The position numbers were made by a program, and so were the translations under genes. From Paenibacillus dendritiformis (lineage in GTDB: Bacteria > Bacillota > Bacilli > Paenibacillales > Paenibacillaceae), in contig NZ_OX216966.1 in NCBI RefSeq assembly GCF_945605565.1, forward strand, positions 5,138,001 to 5,202,000: 64,000 nucleotides of DNA. The letters are read 5' to 3'. How positions within the stretch are numbered: the first letter of the stretch is position 1; each line of letters begins with the position of its first letter. The notes beneath the pieces were generated by a model. The model saw only the letters and a list, made by a program, of their open reading frames with translations. It was not told where the DNA came from and ran no database searches. Of this stretch, positions 27,001 through 35,490 are shown one piece after another.

Positions 27001-27164
27001 TCCTGTACCGGGAAGGCGATACCGATCGTCCGCTCCTGTACCCGTCCGAGATGGAAGGCAACCGGATGAGCGGCGGATTCGCGGCGGAACCGGGGCGGTA
27101 CCATCTGTATGTGTACAAATATACCGATGAGGATATTCACTATACGCTGCAGGTTCAGCATTAA
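24036..27164 (+). CDS. Secreted M9-type collagenase with two PPC domains
   Basis: Start set at ATG 24036 (1042 residues), because MRQQAWMRWASILLAAAIAA begins a clean signal peptide ending near FAAAQS. The catalytic domain carries the zincin motif LFRHEFTHYLQG and the downstream glutamate motif WFDEGGAEFFAG, as in bacterial collagenases, preceded by an activator-like helical region (~100-400). After a Gly/Asn/Asp-rich linker, two PPC domains follow (each opening with EPNDS or EPNDT and ending in VYVYT or LYVYKYT), which bind collagen or aid secretion. No PKD domain is evident. Secreted enzyme degrading collagen or gelatin. Transcribed alone with its own terminator. Confidence 0.88.
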   Translation: MRQQAWMRWASILLAAAIAAGSPAGFAAAQSKGTLPVEVVTEPRAASALAMEELTPFAAPLGVDGELPGEAAEIADAGLSEPQPRPLKSEARTDGQYSMAELNSLSYEELTDLLVRIEWHKIPELFKYNDDTRRFYEDENRFQAIVDRLQESGTRFTPEDDQGIPTLVEVLRSGYYLGYYNKELARINEPAFRDKMLPAIKAIIDNPAFAWGNDLQNKVIGATGRMISNSTTDPDTVKRLTGLLQSFNDRADALSGDYEASSAFYEVMKGVGYVLMWRMNEPDREAAFKGSIDGYLEQLFRMAQHGPASADKVWLTNNAIYYTGSLGRYYSEPQQVNRVLTDVMQTAPALGEIYFVAADQIDQHYAGTDASGRRIDMNDLKQRGKERYLPQRVEFDDGRFVFRTGGQLSEEQLQRLYWAAKEVQAQFHRVIGSDQPLETGNPDDVLTVVIYNNPDEYRMNRYLYGYDTDNGGIYIEPDGTFFTYDRTIDQSIYSLEELFRHEFTHYLQGRYEVPGMWGQGPLYKTGRMQWFDEGGAEFFAGATRTEGIQPRKSVVGNLRHDGPGERFTVSDTVNSQYGTWKFYDYSFALYDYLYHQDFRTMDRIHQAIRFNDAPAYEGQLAAISGDTRMNDAYQRSIEAQVARYDSLTVPLVSDDYLLAPDPKPAREIYSEIAAVAGLKDTSATERESRFFRSFELRGTYIGSAAAGKEQDWQTMNSLTDGFLQALSDQPWNGYKTVTAYFTNYRVDDEGRFVYDVVFHGRLPADGESGENPDDNGGKLPDGGNGNEGNEGAEDGGHDGGQPNADHEPNDSWEQAVPLDGTGNPVSGKLSDTDRVDVYRFDAVKAEQWTIELETEQAQSAAWVLYHEANLNDYAAYPTQVEGTSVAGSVEAVPGTYYVYVYTVGNGEQSYRLVVQPGTGQEQEPELPTFEETEPNDTPETANGPIPAGRPVIGTLNGSDKQDVFIIDVDQPAELQIELERRLGSGVNWILYREGDTDRPLLYPSEMEGNRMSGGFAAEPGRYHLYVYKYTDEDIHYTLQVQH

Positions 27165-27206
27165 TTGAGCTGCCGCCCCGCCTTAACGGGGTGGCAGAAT
27201 GACGTT

Positions 27207-27246
27207 AAAAAAGCGTGCCTACTCGCAAGAGTGGTGCGCTTTTTTG
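27207..27246. terminator. Bidirectional terminator after collagenase
   Basis: AAAAAAGCG and CGCTTTTTT flank a GC-containing stem and loop, so a T-tract follows the hairpin on both strands. It separates the collagenase from the convergent sugar ABC operon. Confidence 0.75.
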
Positions 27247-27386
27247 CTTGAAGTGAAGCTTCGGAACGGGCAACAAGCAAAGACTTCACCCCCGGACATG
27301 ACTTTCGAACGCCAAGCCAAGAGAGTGAAGCCGCTATGTGATATTCTTCAAGAATTTTCTTCCATTAGATAGGTCAGGCCTGATCG

Positions 27387-28259
27387 TTATCCTTTGACAG
27401 CGCCTTCGGTCAACCCTTTTTGGATAAACTTCGAGATGAACAGATACACAATCAGTACCGGAATTACGGTCAGCGACACGGCCGTCGCCATCAGTCCGAA
27501 GTCGGTTCCATATTGCGAGCTGATTTCATTCAGCAAGGCCACGATTGGCCGGACATTTTCTTTGTTGACAAAAATCATGGCCGAGAACAAATCATTGTAC
27601 GACCACATAAAGACGAAAATGCTGGCCGAGGCGAATACAGGCTGCGATATCGGCACGAACACCTTCGTGAACATTTGCCAGCGGTTGCAGCCGTCAATGA
27701 ATGCGGCTTCCTCCAAATCTTTCGGGATCGTGGCCATATATCCCGCGATGACCAGCGTGGCGAACGTCAAGTTCCCTGCGGTCTGGGGCAGAATCAGCCC
27801 CCAATAGGTATTGACCAGGCTTGTTTTGATCAAAATCTCATACACCGGTACAACCGTGGCAAATGCCGGAATGAGCAAGGTAGCGTAAAGAATCGAATAA
27901 ATGGTTCTCTTGCCGCGGAATTGGAAGCGGGATAATATATAAGCCGCTAATCCGCCGAACAGCAGCACCAAAAATACAGTGCCGAAGGACATAATCAAGC
28001 TGTTCACATAGCTCTTCCCGATATTGATCCGGTCCAGCGCATTGGTGTAGTTCGTCATCACCGGGTTCCAGGCGATTCCGAACGAGTTGTTCATGACATC
28101 CCGCGACATCTTGAACGAGTTGTTCACAATCCAGAATAACGGATAGATTGTCGTCAAGGCCCACGCGGTCAATACGGCATACATCAAGGCGGCGCTTACG
28201 CTAAACCGCTTAGACTTCGCACGCCGGGCATTGCGTTCCACGACTAAGGTTGGCTCCAT
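27387..28259 (-). CDS. Carbohydrate ABC transporter permease (MalG-type, CUT1)
   Basis: A 290-residue membrane protein with about six helices and the EAA loop EEAAFIDGCNRWQMFTKVFVPI near residue 190, which docks the ATPase. The C-terminus ends KGLTEGAVKG as in MalG relatives. Last gene of a three-gene operon (binding protein, MalF-type, MalG-type). No ATPase gene is present, so a shared MsmX-type ATPase is likely. Substrate unknown, probably an oligosaccharide. Confidence 0.9.
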   Translation of the reverse strand: MEPTLVVERNARRAKSKRFSVSAALMYAVLTAWALTTIYPLFWIVNNSFKMSRDVMNNSFGIAWNPVMTNYTNALDRINIGKSYVNSLIMSFGTVFLVLLFGGLAAYILSRFQFRGKRTIYSILYATLLIPAFATVVPVYEILIKTSLVNTYWGLILPQTAGNLTFATLVIAGYMATIPKDLEEAAFIDGCNRWQMFTKVFVPISQPVFASASIFVFMWSYNDLFSAMIFVNKENVRPIVALLNEISSQYGTDFGLMATAVSLTVIPVLIVYLFISKFIQKGLTEGAVKG

Positions 28260-28280
28260 CTCTGTACACCCCTATAATGC

Positions 28281-29138
28281 TTAGTAAGTAATCTCGTCCC
28301 TCTTCAGCAGCCGATTGGCAATGAGCGCCAGCAGAACGCCGAACACGACCATGTAAATGGCTATCGTGGAACCGTAACCGAAGTTTTGATCCACCATGGC
28401 CTTTTTGTACATGTACGTTCCGAGCACTTCCGTCCCGTTCTGCCCCTTCGTAATGACCCAGACGAATTCGAATACTTTCAACGTCCCCGTAATCGCCAAT
28501 GTGATGACAACCTTGATATCGCTCATAATGAGAGGAATGGTCAGCATCGTTGTTTTGCGGATGCCGGATATCCCTTCGAGCTTGGCCGCTTCATAGTAGT
28601 CGGAAGGAATTTTGGACATCGCAGTCAGGAACAGGACAAAATAAAAGCCGATGTAGTGCCATACCGTTGGAATTGCTACGGCTTTCAACGCATTATTCTC
28701 ATCGAGCCATAATATTTTTTCAATGCCGAAGTTCGCCAGCAGATTGTTCAACAGACCGAAATTATAGTTGTAGAACAGCACGAACAACAGGGAGATCGCC
28801 GTGCCGGAAATGACGACAGGGAAAAAGAAGACGGTTCGGTAAAATCCCTTCAACTTTTGAATGTTGTCGACCAATACCGCCAGCACGAGCGCAATACCGA
28901 CCTGGAACAAAATGACATAAATCATCAATTCCAAGGTGTGCAGCGTTGCCGCGCCCAGCAGCTCATCCGTGAATAGCCTCTTGTAGTTATCCCAGCCGAC
29001 AAATTTCTTGTCGAAAAAACCGGAGGTGCGATAAAAGCTGAGATAGACGCTCTTGAAGAACGGATAATATAGAAAGACCGACATAAACACCGCTGCAGGC
29101 AGTAAAAACATGACAATATACTTTCGGTCGCCCTTCAT
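28281..29138 (-). CDS. Carbohydrate ABC transporter permease (MalF-type, CUT1)
   Basis: ATG 29138 follows AAAGGTGATAA (285 residues); a GTG at 29147 is less likely. Six predicted helices with the EAA loop YYEAAKLEGISGIRKTTMLTIP near residue 190. It pairs with the MalG-type permease 21 bp downstream to form the membrane channel of the importer, and follows the lipoprotein gene. Confidence 0.9.
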   Translation of the reverse strand: MKGDRKYIVMFLLPAAVFMSVFLYYPFFKSVYLSFYRTSGFFDKKFVGWDNYKRLFTDELLGAATLHTLELMIYVILFQVGIALVLAVLVDNIQKLKGFYRTVFFFPVVISGTAISLLFVLFYNYNFGLLNNLLANFGIEKILWLDENNALKAVAIPTVWHYIGFYFVLFLTAMSKIPSDYYEAAKLEGISGIRKTTMLTIPLIMSDIKVVITLAITGTLKVFEFVWVITKGQNGTEVLGTYMYKKAMVDQNFGYGSTIAIYMVVFGVLLALIANRLLKRDEITY

Positions 29139-29260
29139 ATTTATCACCTTTGATGTTTATTTTCTTCCTTCTGCGAAATGACTACGCCGCCCGAATGAGG
29201 ATTGAGGGGCGGCGTTCGTCATGGTTTTCAACCGTTTCAGATCAGATAATGAGATTCATA

Positions 29261-30598
29261 TTATTTTTTATTGTCATCTTCGGTTTTCTTCGCATCTTCG
29301 ATCGCTTGGGTCGGCGTTTTCTTGCCCGTTACCACCTGTTGAACGCTGGCGCGAAGATTGGAGAACGTTTCTTGTGCCACTTTGCTGTCGACCGGAGCAC
29401 TGATGGAAGCAGCCTTCGCCGCCATCGCGAATCCATCCAGCGCAACCTGCGGCAAGCCGGTTACTTCCACGTCAGCAGCAGGCGTACCGCCGTTCGCCGT
29501 TGCGATTTTTTGAATGCTGGCCGGGGAAGTCAGATGCTTCAGCAATGCAATCGCGGCATCTTTTTTCGCTGCATCGTCATAGGTCGATTTTGGCAGATAG
29601 AATCCGGAGCCGAAGCCGCCTACGAGGTCGTTGCCGCTGCCGGCGCCGCCAGGAACCTGCGGGAATGGCACGACCGTCGAGTTGTTGCGCGTTTCGTCGC
29701 TCCACCCATTAATGGCCCAGGAGCCTTCGAGAATCATCGCGGCCAGACCTTCGCTGTAATAGTTGCCGGCCATACCGAGATCAATCGTTGCCGCATCTTT
29801 CGGGAATGCGCCGAGATCATACAGCTCCTTCAACGCTGCGTAGCCTTTTTCCCAGTTCGGGTCGATGCCGTCAATCAAGCCTTTATCCTGACCTTCCGGC
29901 CCTGCTGCAGACAGAATCGCATGCTCGACCACATAGTGGGACTGGTCAAACGGTGCCGACAACGGAATGATGCCTTTGCCAGACAGGGTACTAACCGCTG
30001 TTTTCAGCTTATCCCAGTCGGTCGGGAGCTCCAGGCCGTTATCTTCGAAGATTTTCTTGTTAACGAACAAGCCTTCGTAGAATCCGGTCAACGGCACCGC
30101 GTAAATGTTGCCGTCTTTTTGTCTTGCTAGCTCAAGCGCGTTCGGAAGGAATCCGTTTTTCCACTCCGCATCCGCATCAAGAATTTCATTCAGCGGAACG
30201 ACCTTGCCTGCATTGACGAAGCCTTCGGCGTCAGCGCCGATGAAGTAGAACAGCAAGTCCGGCTCGTTGCCGCTATTCATATCGGTGTTTACTTTCGTCC
30301 GGAAGCCGTCGTCGTTCGCGGACATCGGATCATTTTCAATCGTGACGTGAGGATTTTTCGCCGTAAAATCATCCAGAAGCGCTTGGAACGCTTCCCGGGA
30401 CGGGTCCGTTCCTCCGAATGTCGAGAAGACGCGAAGCTTGACCGGATCGGCTTTGGCTTCCTGCGATCCTGTCTCGGCCGGCGGCGTTGTTCCTTCAGCC
30501 GGACCGGCGGCGTTGCTGCCGCCCTTATTGCCGCATGCCGCGAGGAACATGGAGAGCAACAGCATAATGCTCATCAGTACCAATGAAGACCTTTTCAT
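29261..30598 (-). CDS. Extracellular sugar-binding lipoprotein of CUT1 ABC importer
   Basis: A 445-residue family-1 solute-binding protein. A lipoprotein signal ends at LAACGNKGG (lipobox, Cys22), then a flexible Gly/Ala/Glu linker. The mature part has the binding-protein core (VKLRVFSTFGGTDPSREAF and GKGIIPLSAPF). It captures the sugar outside the membrane and delivers it to the two permeases encoded downstream. GGGGGG lies ahead of the start. First gene of the operon; no nearby regulator other than the two-component system upstream. Confidence 0.9.
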   Translation of the reverse strand: MKRSSLVLMSIMLLLSMFLAACGNKGGSNAAGPAEGTTPPAETGSQEAKADPVKLRVFSTFGGTDPSREAFQALLDDFTAKNPHVTIENDPMSANDDGFRTKVNTDMNSGNEPDLLFYFIGADAEGFVNAGKVVPLNEILDADAEWKNGFLPNALELARQKDGNIYAVPLTGFYEGLFVNKKIFEDNGLELPTDWDKLKTAVSTLSGKGIIPLSAPFDQSHYVVEHAILSAAGPEGQDKGLIDGIDPNWEKGYAALKELYDLGAFPKDAATIDLGMAGNYYSEGLAAMILEGSWAINGWSDETRNNSTVVPFPQVPGGAGSGNDLVGGFGSGFYLPKSTYDDAAKKDAAIALLKHLTSPASIQKIATANGGTPAADVEVTGLPQVALDGFAMAAKAASISAPVDSKVAQETFSNLRASVQQVVTGKKTPTQAIEDAKKTEDDNKK

Positions 30599-30897
30599 TT
30601 TGCAAATCCCCCCAAGTATTTTTGTTCACCCTGCAGGTTGTTCTTGGTGTATATCTAAAGTGTAGTCCACACGACAGCGCATTCAAAGGATACATTCCTC
30701 TGATTGAGGGATAAATACTTCCACAAGACTGGCGCCTCGTTCCCGCGGCTGACGGCGAAAAAGAGGGATTCTTACTACAAAAAAACTGGCCGGAAGCTGC
30801 TGGCCAGTCTTGCAAAGCGGGGGAATTGCTATATTCAGTTCCATCGTGCCCGGCCAAGGCTGCACCGTCCGGGTACATCAATGTCAGGGCCGCTTTA
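30599..30897. other. Intergenic region between histidine kinase and sugar ABC operon
   Basis: About 300 bases. It contains CTGGCC-N10-GGCCAG at ~30788-30810, a likely terminator for the histidine-kinase transcript. No coding frame of note and no clear operator for the ABC operon. Confidence 0.45.
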
Positions 30898-32205
30898 TCA
30901 TCCAAGCGTGAACGTAAAGGTCGCGCCCTCATTCTCCTTGCTGTCGGCATATATTTTACCGCCGAGCCGGTCGATAATCGCTTTGGCAATCGAAAGTCCC
31001 AGGCCATAACCGCCGTTCTCTTGTGTTCTGGCCGGATCAGCCCGGTAAAAACGGTCAAACAGCTTGGACAGATGCTGGGGCGGGATGCCTTTGCCGCTAT
31101 TTTTTATGGAAAAGGCAATAGTATGCCTTGTTTTTTTCAACGTAATAAGAATACGGCCTTTTTCTTCCGTATACTTGATCGCGTTATCCACCAGGATCGT
31201 AATGACCTGCTTCACTTTTTCGCAGTCGCTTTTGATGATCATGCTCGGTTCCACTTCTTGCAGCAGCGTAATATCCTTTTCAAACGCCACCGCTTCCATC
31301 GATAAGATGACATCGCGTACCATCTCGCTCATATCAAAAGGTGTGGCATTCAGTTTGAGATTGGTGTCCTCTGTCTTCGCAAGATATAACAGATCGTTCA
31401 CCAGCCTGCCCATTCTATCGGTTTGGTTCTTGATATAATCCAGCCATTTGCGCTGGCTCTGAATCGTCTCTCCCTCATTGGCGAGCAGGGCATCGGAATT
31501 GGCATTAATAATGGCCAGCGGCGTCTTCAATTCATGAGAGACGTCAGCAAAGAATTGCTTTTGCTTCTCCCAGGTCTCGGCAATCGGCGCGATCGACCGG
31601 TTGGCAAAGAAAAGGCTGATAGCAAAGATGACAAAGAGCATGATGAGACCTACAATAAATAACGTCGTCAGAAGCTCCATCAAGGTGTTATAGGACTCCG
31701 TTACATCTAAAAAGGTAATCTGATAATGATCTCCGTTCGCATTGATCAGGAAGCTCTTTCCGTTGTCATGAGAGATCAGCGTGCCGTTCATCGGAGAGAG
31801 TTGATACTGCCATCGTTTGTCGTCAAGAGAGATCGTGCTGCTCCCCTTTTTCCCGCTCCGGATAAGCTCGGCAGCCTTATAATAGGTTTCCTCCGGCATA
31901 TCAATATGGGAGATGACTTTCACGATATTTCCATGTGAATTGACGATCATATTGAAAGAAAGGGTAGACTCGGAAGGAACGATACCGATGACTGTCTTCT
32001 CTCTGGCGGCAGCGTCCGGCAAGTTAAGATAGGCCGCGTTAGGTTTGGAAGTTAACAAGTCCAATTTATTTTGGTTTTCGGTGTGTATGTTGTTAGACGT
32101 CGTCAAATAAATGACGGCAAAGGCGCCAATCATCACGATAGAAATAATGGACATATTCAGCAGCAGCAGCCGATTACGGAGTTGATTAAACATCGTTTTT
32201 CCCAT
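30898..32205 (-). CDS. Sensor histidine kinase (EnvZ/PhoR type)
   Basis: A 435-residue membrane kinase with two helices (~14-34 and ~165-190) bounding an extracytoplasmic sensor of ~130 residues, no clear HAMP, then DVSHELKTPLAIINANSDAL (phospho-acceptor His), an N-box (IITILVDNAIKYTEEKGR) and GYGLGLSIAKAIIDRLGG. The start overlaps the response-regulator stop by 20 bases; ATG 32193 is an alternative. The stimulus is unknown. The ABC operon downstream and the Asp-box protein upstream are possible targets. Confidence 0.9.
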   Translation of the reverse strand: MGKTMFNQLRNRLLLLNMSIISIVMIGAFAVIYLTTSNNIHTENQNKLDLLTSKPNAAYLNLPDAAAREKTVIGIVPSESTLSFNMIVNSHGNIVKVISHIDMPEETYYKAAELIRSGKKGSSTISLDDKRWQYQLSPMNGTLISHDNGKSFLINANGDHYQITFLDVTESYNTLMELLTTLFIVGLIMLFVIFAISLFFANRSIAPIAETWEKQKQFFADVSHELKTPLAIINANSDALLANEGETIQSQRKWLDYIKNQTDRMGRLVNDLLYLAKTEDTNLKLNATPFDMSEMVRDVILSMEAVAFEKDITLLQEVEPSMIIKSDCEKVKQVITILVDNAIKYTEEKGRILITLKKTRHTIAFSIKNSGKGIPPQHLSKLFDRFYRADPARTQENGGYGLGLSIAKAIIDRLGGKIYADSKENEGATFTFTLG

Positions 32206-32887
32206 CTTCTGACGTTTTTAATAGATAGCCTGCACTTCTCACGGTTTGAATCCGAACCTCTGATTTTAAATGGCTTAATTTTTTGCGCAAAAAAGAGATA
32301 TAGACTTCCACATGATTATCCTCCGCATCGGTGTCGTAACCCCACAGCTTCTCGATGATAGAGTCCTTGGATACAATCATCCCTTGCCGGCTGATCAGAA
32401 GCTCTAGCAATTGACTTTCTTTTAAGGTGAGCTTGAAGTTCTTGTTCCCGCAGCTGAGGTGTAAAGAGAATGGATCGAGCTCTATGTCTCCATATTGCAG
32501 CACGCTATCCTGGATCGGCACATTTTTGCGGCGTCCCAAGGCACGCAATCGGGCCAGCAACTCTTCCGCCTGAAAAGGCTTGGCCAAGTAATCATCCGCC
32601 CCGCTGTCAAGACCTTCCACCTTATCTTCGGTTGAGCCCTTGGCCGTGAGCAGGATGACCGGAGTTTGAATGCCGTTGTCCCGCAATTCCTTCAGTACCT
32701 GGAGGCCGTCCATTTTAGGAAGCATAATATCGAGAATGATAATATCATAAATATCGGAAAGGCCGCAGTCCAAGCCGTACTCGCCGTCAAACGCCAAATC
32801 AATGCTATAATTTTTCTTCTTCAGGACCTGTTCCATGGCTTCGGCCATATGCTTTTCATCTTCAACCATTAAAATCCTCACTTGCAT
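32186..32887 (-). CDS. OmpR-family response regulator
   Basis: A 233-residue regulator: receiver domain with VEDEKHM, phospho-acceptor in IIILDIMLPKMDGLQ, and AKPFQAEELLARL, then a winged-helix DNA-binding domain ending in VRIQTVRSAGYLLK. A GTG at 32881 (VRILMVEDE) fits the GGGGGA site better than the ATG at 32887. Partner of the overlapping histidine kinase. Confidence 0.92.
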   Translation of the reverse strand: MQVRILMVEDEKHMAEAMEQVLKKKNYSIDLAFDGEYGLDCGLSDIYDIIILDIMLPKMDGLQVLKELRDNGIQTPVILLTAKGSTEDKVEGLDSGADDYLAKPFQAEELLARLRALGRRKNVPIQDSVLQYGDIELDPFSLHLSCGNKNFKLTLKESQLLELLISRQGMIVSKDSIIEKLWGYDTDAEDNHVEVYISFLRKKLSHLKSEVRIQTVRSAGYLLKTSEDGKNDV

Positions 32888-33031
32888 CCCCCATTCTTCG
32901 GTTATAAGCGCCCGATATATCGCCAGTCTGCAGCGTTTGGCGCAGGGCCGTTCGCTGTTGCGACGACAATATCCGCAACCTTGGGGTTTTCACCCGATCA
33001 GTTGCGGATTTGTGCGCTGCTTCAAGCCATG

Positions 33032-33733
33032 TTATTTTTTGATTTTCACGCCTTCAGGGGCTTGTTCACTCCAAGTCTGTCCATCGTCCGTAGAGAACAG
33101 CTTCTTGCCGTTCTCCACCTTAACCATTACCTTGCTTTTGATTCCTTCTTCCAAGTCGCCTTTCATTTTGAACTTGATGTTTCCTTGTTCACCCATGTCG
33201 AAGGCCGGCATCCCTTCTGGCGCCGTCTCGCTCCAGGTCTGGCCGTCATCCGTAGAGTACAGCTTCTTGCCGTTTTCCTCCTTGACCATCACCTTCATTT
33301 TGATTCCGTCTTCCGAGGCGCCTTGCTTTTTGAATTTGATGTTTCCTTCGCCGCCCATGTCGAAGGCCGGCATCCCTTCTGGCGCCGTCTCGCTCCAGGT
33401 CTGGCCGTCATCCGTAGAGTACAGCTTCTTGCCGTTTTCCTCCTTGACCATCACCTTCATTTTGATTCCGTCTTCGGGAGCGAATTTATTGTTTATTTTC
33501 ATGTTCCCTTCGCCAATTTTGATTGCCTGCATATTGGCAGGCGCGTTCTCGCTCCAAGTCTGACCGTCGTCAGTAGAGTAAGAGAGGACTCCATTTTCAT
33601 GTTTTACGAGCAAAGAATCCGTGGCTGCTTCGGCTGCAAAGGTGGTTGTTCCCGATCCTAATGTAAGAGCAAGTGCGCCGCACAGGATGGCTGCGCCTGC
33701 TTTCTTTTTGGCTGTGTTCATCACGTTAATCAT
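33032..33733 (-). CDS. Secreted Asp-box (BNR) repeat protein
   Basis: Start at ATG 33733, seven bases after GGAGG, giving 233 residues with a signal peptide ending near TTFAAEA. The mature part holds four copies of an Asp-box, STDDGQTWSE, the beta-propeller turn motif of sialidases and glycan-binding proteins, in units of 54 residues. Two central units are nearly identical at DNA level. Only four Asp-boxes and no catalytic residues are present, so it is more likely a small surface or binding protein than an enzyme. It lies upstream of the two-component genes on the same strand and may be their target. Confidence 0.8.
   Translation of the reverse strand: MINVMNTAKKKAGAAILCGALALTLGSGTTTFAAEAATDSLLVKHENGVLSYSTDDGQTWSENAPANMQAIKIGEGNMKINNKFAPEDGIKMKVMVKEENGKKLYSTDDGQTWSETAPEGMPAFDMGGEGNIKFKKQGASEDGIKMKVMVKEENGKKLYSTDDGQTWSETAPEGMPAFDMGEQGNIKFKMKGDLEEGIKSKVMVKVENGKKLFSTDDGQTWSEQAPEGVKIKK
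33193..33474 (-). repeat. Near-identical tandem 162-bp coding repeats
   Basis: The stretch starting at 33193 recurs at 33355 with about 120 identical bases, encoding MVKEENGKKLYSTDDGQTWS and flanks. The DNA identity, beyond protein identity, indicates recent duplication or gene conversion. Confidence 0.85.
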
Positions 33734-33850
33734 ACTCATACCTCCATGTTTGCTTTTTTTGTAGACAGCTGCCTTACGATTTCTAATTATAAGCACCTTA
33801 CCTTTAACGAACCTTAAATGAAAAAAACGGGCCAGAAGCAAGCCTGATAT

Positions 33851-33907
33851 GCTCCCCTTTGCGGTAGACAGGTGAAATAAATAAAACCTGTGTAAGGGGA
33901 GCTTTTT
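33851..33907. terminator. Nested hairpin with T-tract
   Basis: Outer arms GCTCCCCTT (33851-33859) and AAGGGGAGC (33894-33902) enclose inner arms ACAGGT and ACCTGT, followed by TTTTTTAT on the plus strand. No plus-strand gene ends here. The inner sequence resembles the end of an IS3-type element, so it may be a mobile-element relic. Confidence 0.45.
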
Positions 33908-34004
33908 TATGCCTAATATAATATGGTGCATCAGAGAAAAGTGGCGAAAGGCAAAGCCGCAAAAAAAGAGCGTTGTGATAGTGGAATTGATTCCGGGAGA
34001 GAAA

Positions 34005-34185
34005 TCCTGCAAAAGTGCAGCAATTATCACACAACCGCGGCGCACAGTGAGAATCCTGCAAGAGTGCAGCATTTTCTCCATTAATGTGCTTGTTTGGGTT
34101 ATTCGTCCTGAATTGATGTATTTTCGCAGGAATTCTAACAAAATACCCTATTTGGGCGGATAAATAATGTAAATTTGCAGGATTC
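34005..34185. repeat. Four-module TGCAG element, copy A
   Basis: Four modules start at 34005 and 34054 (TCCTGCAAAAGTGCAG and TCCTGCAAGAGTGCAG), 34125 (CGCAGGAATTC) and 34176 (TGCAGGATTC). Spacings are 49, 71 and 51 bases. The same plan recurs at 43974-44155. Non-coding as far as I can tell. Confidence 0.7.
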
Positions 34186-34407
34186 ACTCCTCAGCACAAG
34201 AACAAGAAGCTTAGGCTCATCGCGGCAGGTAGCTTAAAAATAAAACAAACTTGAGTCCAGACTTCCGCCTAGTCCGCAAGCTAGTCGAATGAAGTCGCGT
34301 TTTCCGATTCTATCATTTTCAACCGCTATCCATATCATATCGGAAGTGACGAGCATATCACTGTATAGTAGAGCGAGCAGCGTTGCACGCATGAAGGCGG
34401 TGTTGAA

Positions 34408-35490
34408 ATGACGAGAATCTTATATTTAGGGGAGATTGGTTACCAAAACGCAGGGGATCAAGTCATGTGGGATGTCTTTCGGCATCACTTCAACAAGCAC
34501 CTCGAAGCCAACCGCTTCCACGTTGTCGGATCATTAGCCGATAACGCTGACCCATTGGCATTCGATGCCGTTGTGCTTGGGGGAGGTTCTTTAATCGCTC
34601 CCACCTATCTTGCGAAGCTTGCGGTGGCGCACAAAGGCAGCAAACCTTACTATATTTGGGGTTCCGGCGTGGATAAGCTCGTACCTAAAAAAGGTCTGGA
34701 CGCCATGCTTACCGGCAGCCCGTTACCTGCCGGGCTTATCGCTCGAGGCATCCACAGCGATTTGTTCCGAGGCGCCCGCTTCGCGGCAGTCCGAGGTCCT
34801 CTCAGTCAAGCATTTCTCCAAATGGCGGGAGTCGATGCGGAGAATATCGCGGTCAGTGGCGACCCTGCGCTGCTCCTCACGCCCGAGGAAGCGAAGCCCG
34901 TCTCGTACAAGCCGCCCCTTCCAGGTGACAGGCCCTATATTGGAATCAACTGGGGCACAGCGATGAATCAAGTCTTCGGCAATGATGAGGCTTCCGTGGA
35001 GGACAAGTTAGTCACGGCCGCCAAGGAATGGATCCGGCAAGGCTATTCGATTCTTATGTTCGCCATGTGGCCTAACGATTTCCCCGCCAGCCGAAGACTG
35101 ATGCATAAAATAGGAAATGAGGATCGCGTGCGTTTGTGTGAAACCGTAAATCCGTACGAATTGATGAGCATCATAGGCCAATGTAAATTTACGGTCGATT
35201 TCAAATTACACGCCGCTGTGCTGTCGGCGGTCATGCGGGTCCCTTTTATCGCGCTTGGATACCGGTTCAAGGTGTTCGATTTCGCCGCTTCCATCGATGC
35301 GATCGGTTACGTTATATCGACCGATAGCCCGACTCTCGGCCATGAGCTAATGCATCTATCAAGCCGCATCGAAGCGCACTATAGCGACACCGTCGCCGCA
35401 CTTGATCAACAAGTCGTCCAATATCAAAAAACGAAAATGTTGGCGGACCCTTTCTTCCGCAGGCTGCAAAAGGAGGTTGGAACCAATTGA
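34408..35490 (+). CDS. Polysaccharide pyruvyl transferase family protein (CsaB-like)
   Basis: A 360-residue GT-B-like protein with the family marks LGEIGYQNAGDQVMWD at the start, VVLGGGSLI, YYIWGSGV and the late DFKLHAAVLSAVMRVPFIAL (the KxHxA motif of pyruvyl transferases). CsaB relatives add ketal pyruvate to cell-wall polymer that anchors S-layer proteins; others act on exopolysaccharide. Its stop overlaps the start of the CgeB-like gene by three bases, so the two act together, probably on a surface or spore glycan. Confidence 0.78.
   Translation: MTRILYLGEIGYQNAGDQVMWDVFRHHFNKHLEANRFHVVGSLADNADPLAFDAVVLGGGSLIAPTYLAKLAVAHKGSKPYYIWGSGVDKLVPKKGLDAMLTGSPLPAGLIARGIHSDLFRGARFAAVRGPLSQAFLQMAGVDAENIAVSGDPALLLTPEEAKPVSYKPPLPGDRPYIGINWGTAMNQVFGNDEASVEDKLVTAAKEWIRQGYSILMFAMWPNDFPASRRLMHKIGNEDRVRLCETVNPYELMSIIGQCKFTVDFKLHAAVLSAVMRVPFIALGYRFKVFDFAASIDAIGYVISTDSPTLGHELMHLSSRIEAHYSDTVAALDQQVVQYQKTKMLADPFFRRLQKEVGTN

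Noticed and set aside
25281..27161. Two long (>300 residue) minus-strand frames across the collagenase gene
   Set aside because: The plus strand encodes a coherent signal peptide, HExxH protease and PPC domains over the same DNA; the antisense frames show no domain.
33804..34187. Open frames crossing the TGCAG element near 34 kb
   Set aside because: They depend on the repeat modules, lack ribosome sites, and the second copy of the element does not keep the frame.
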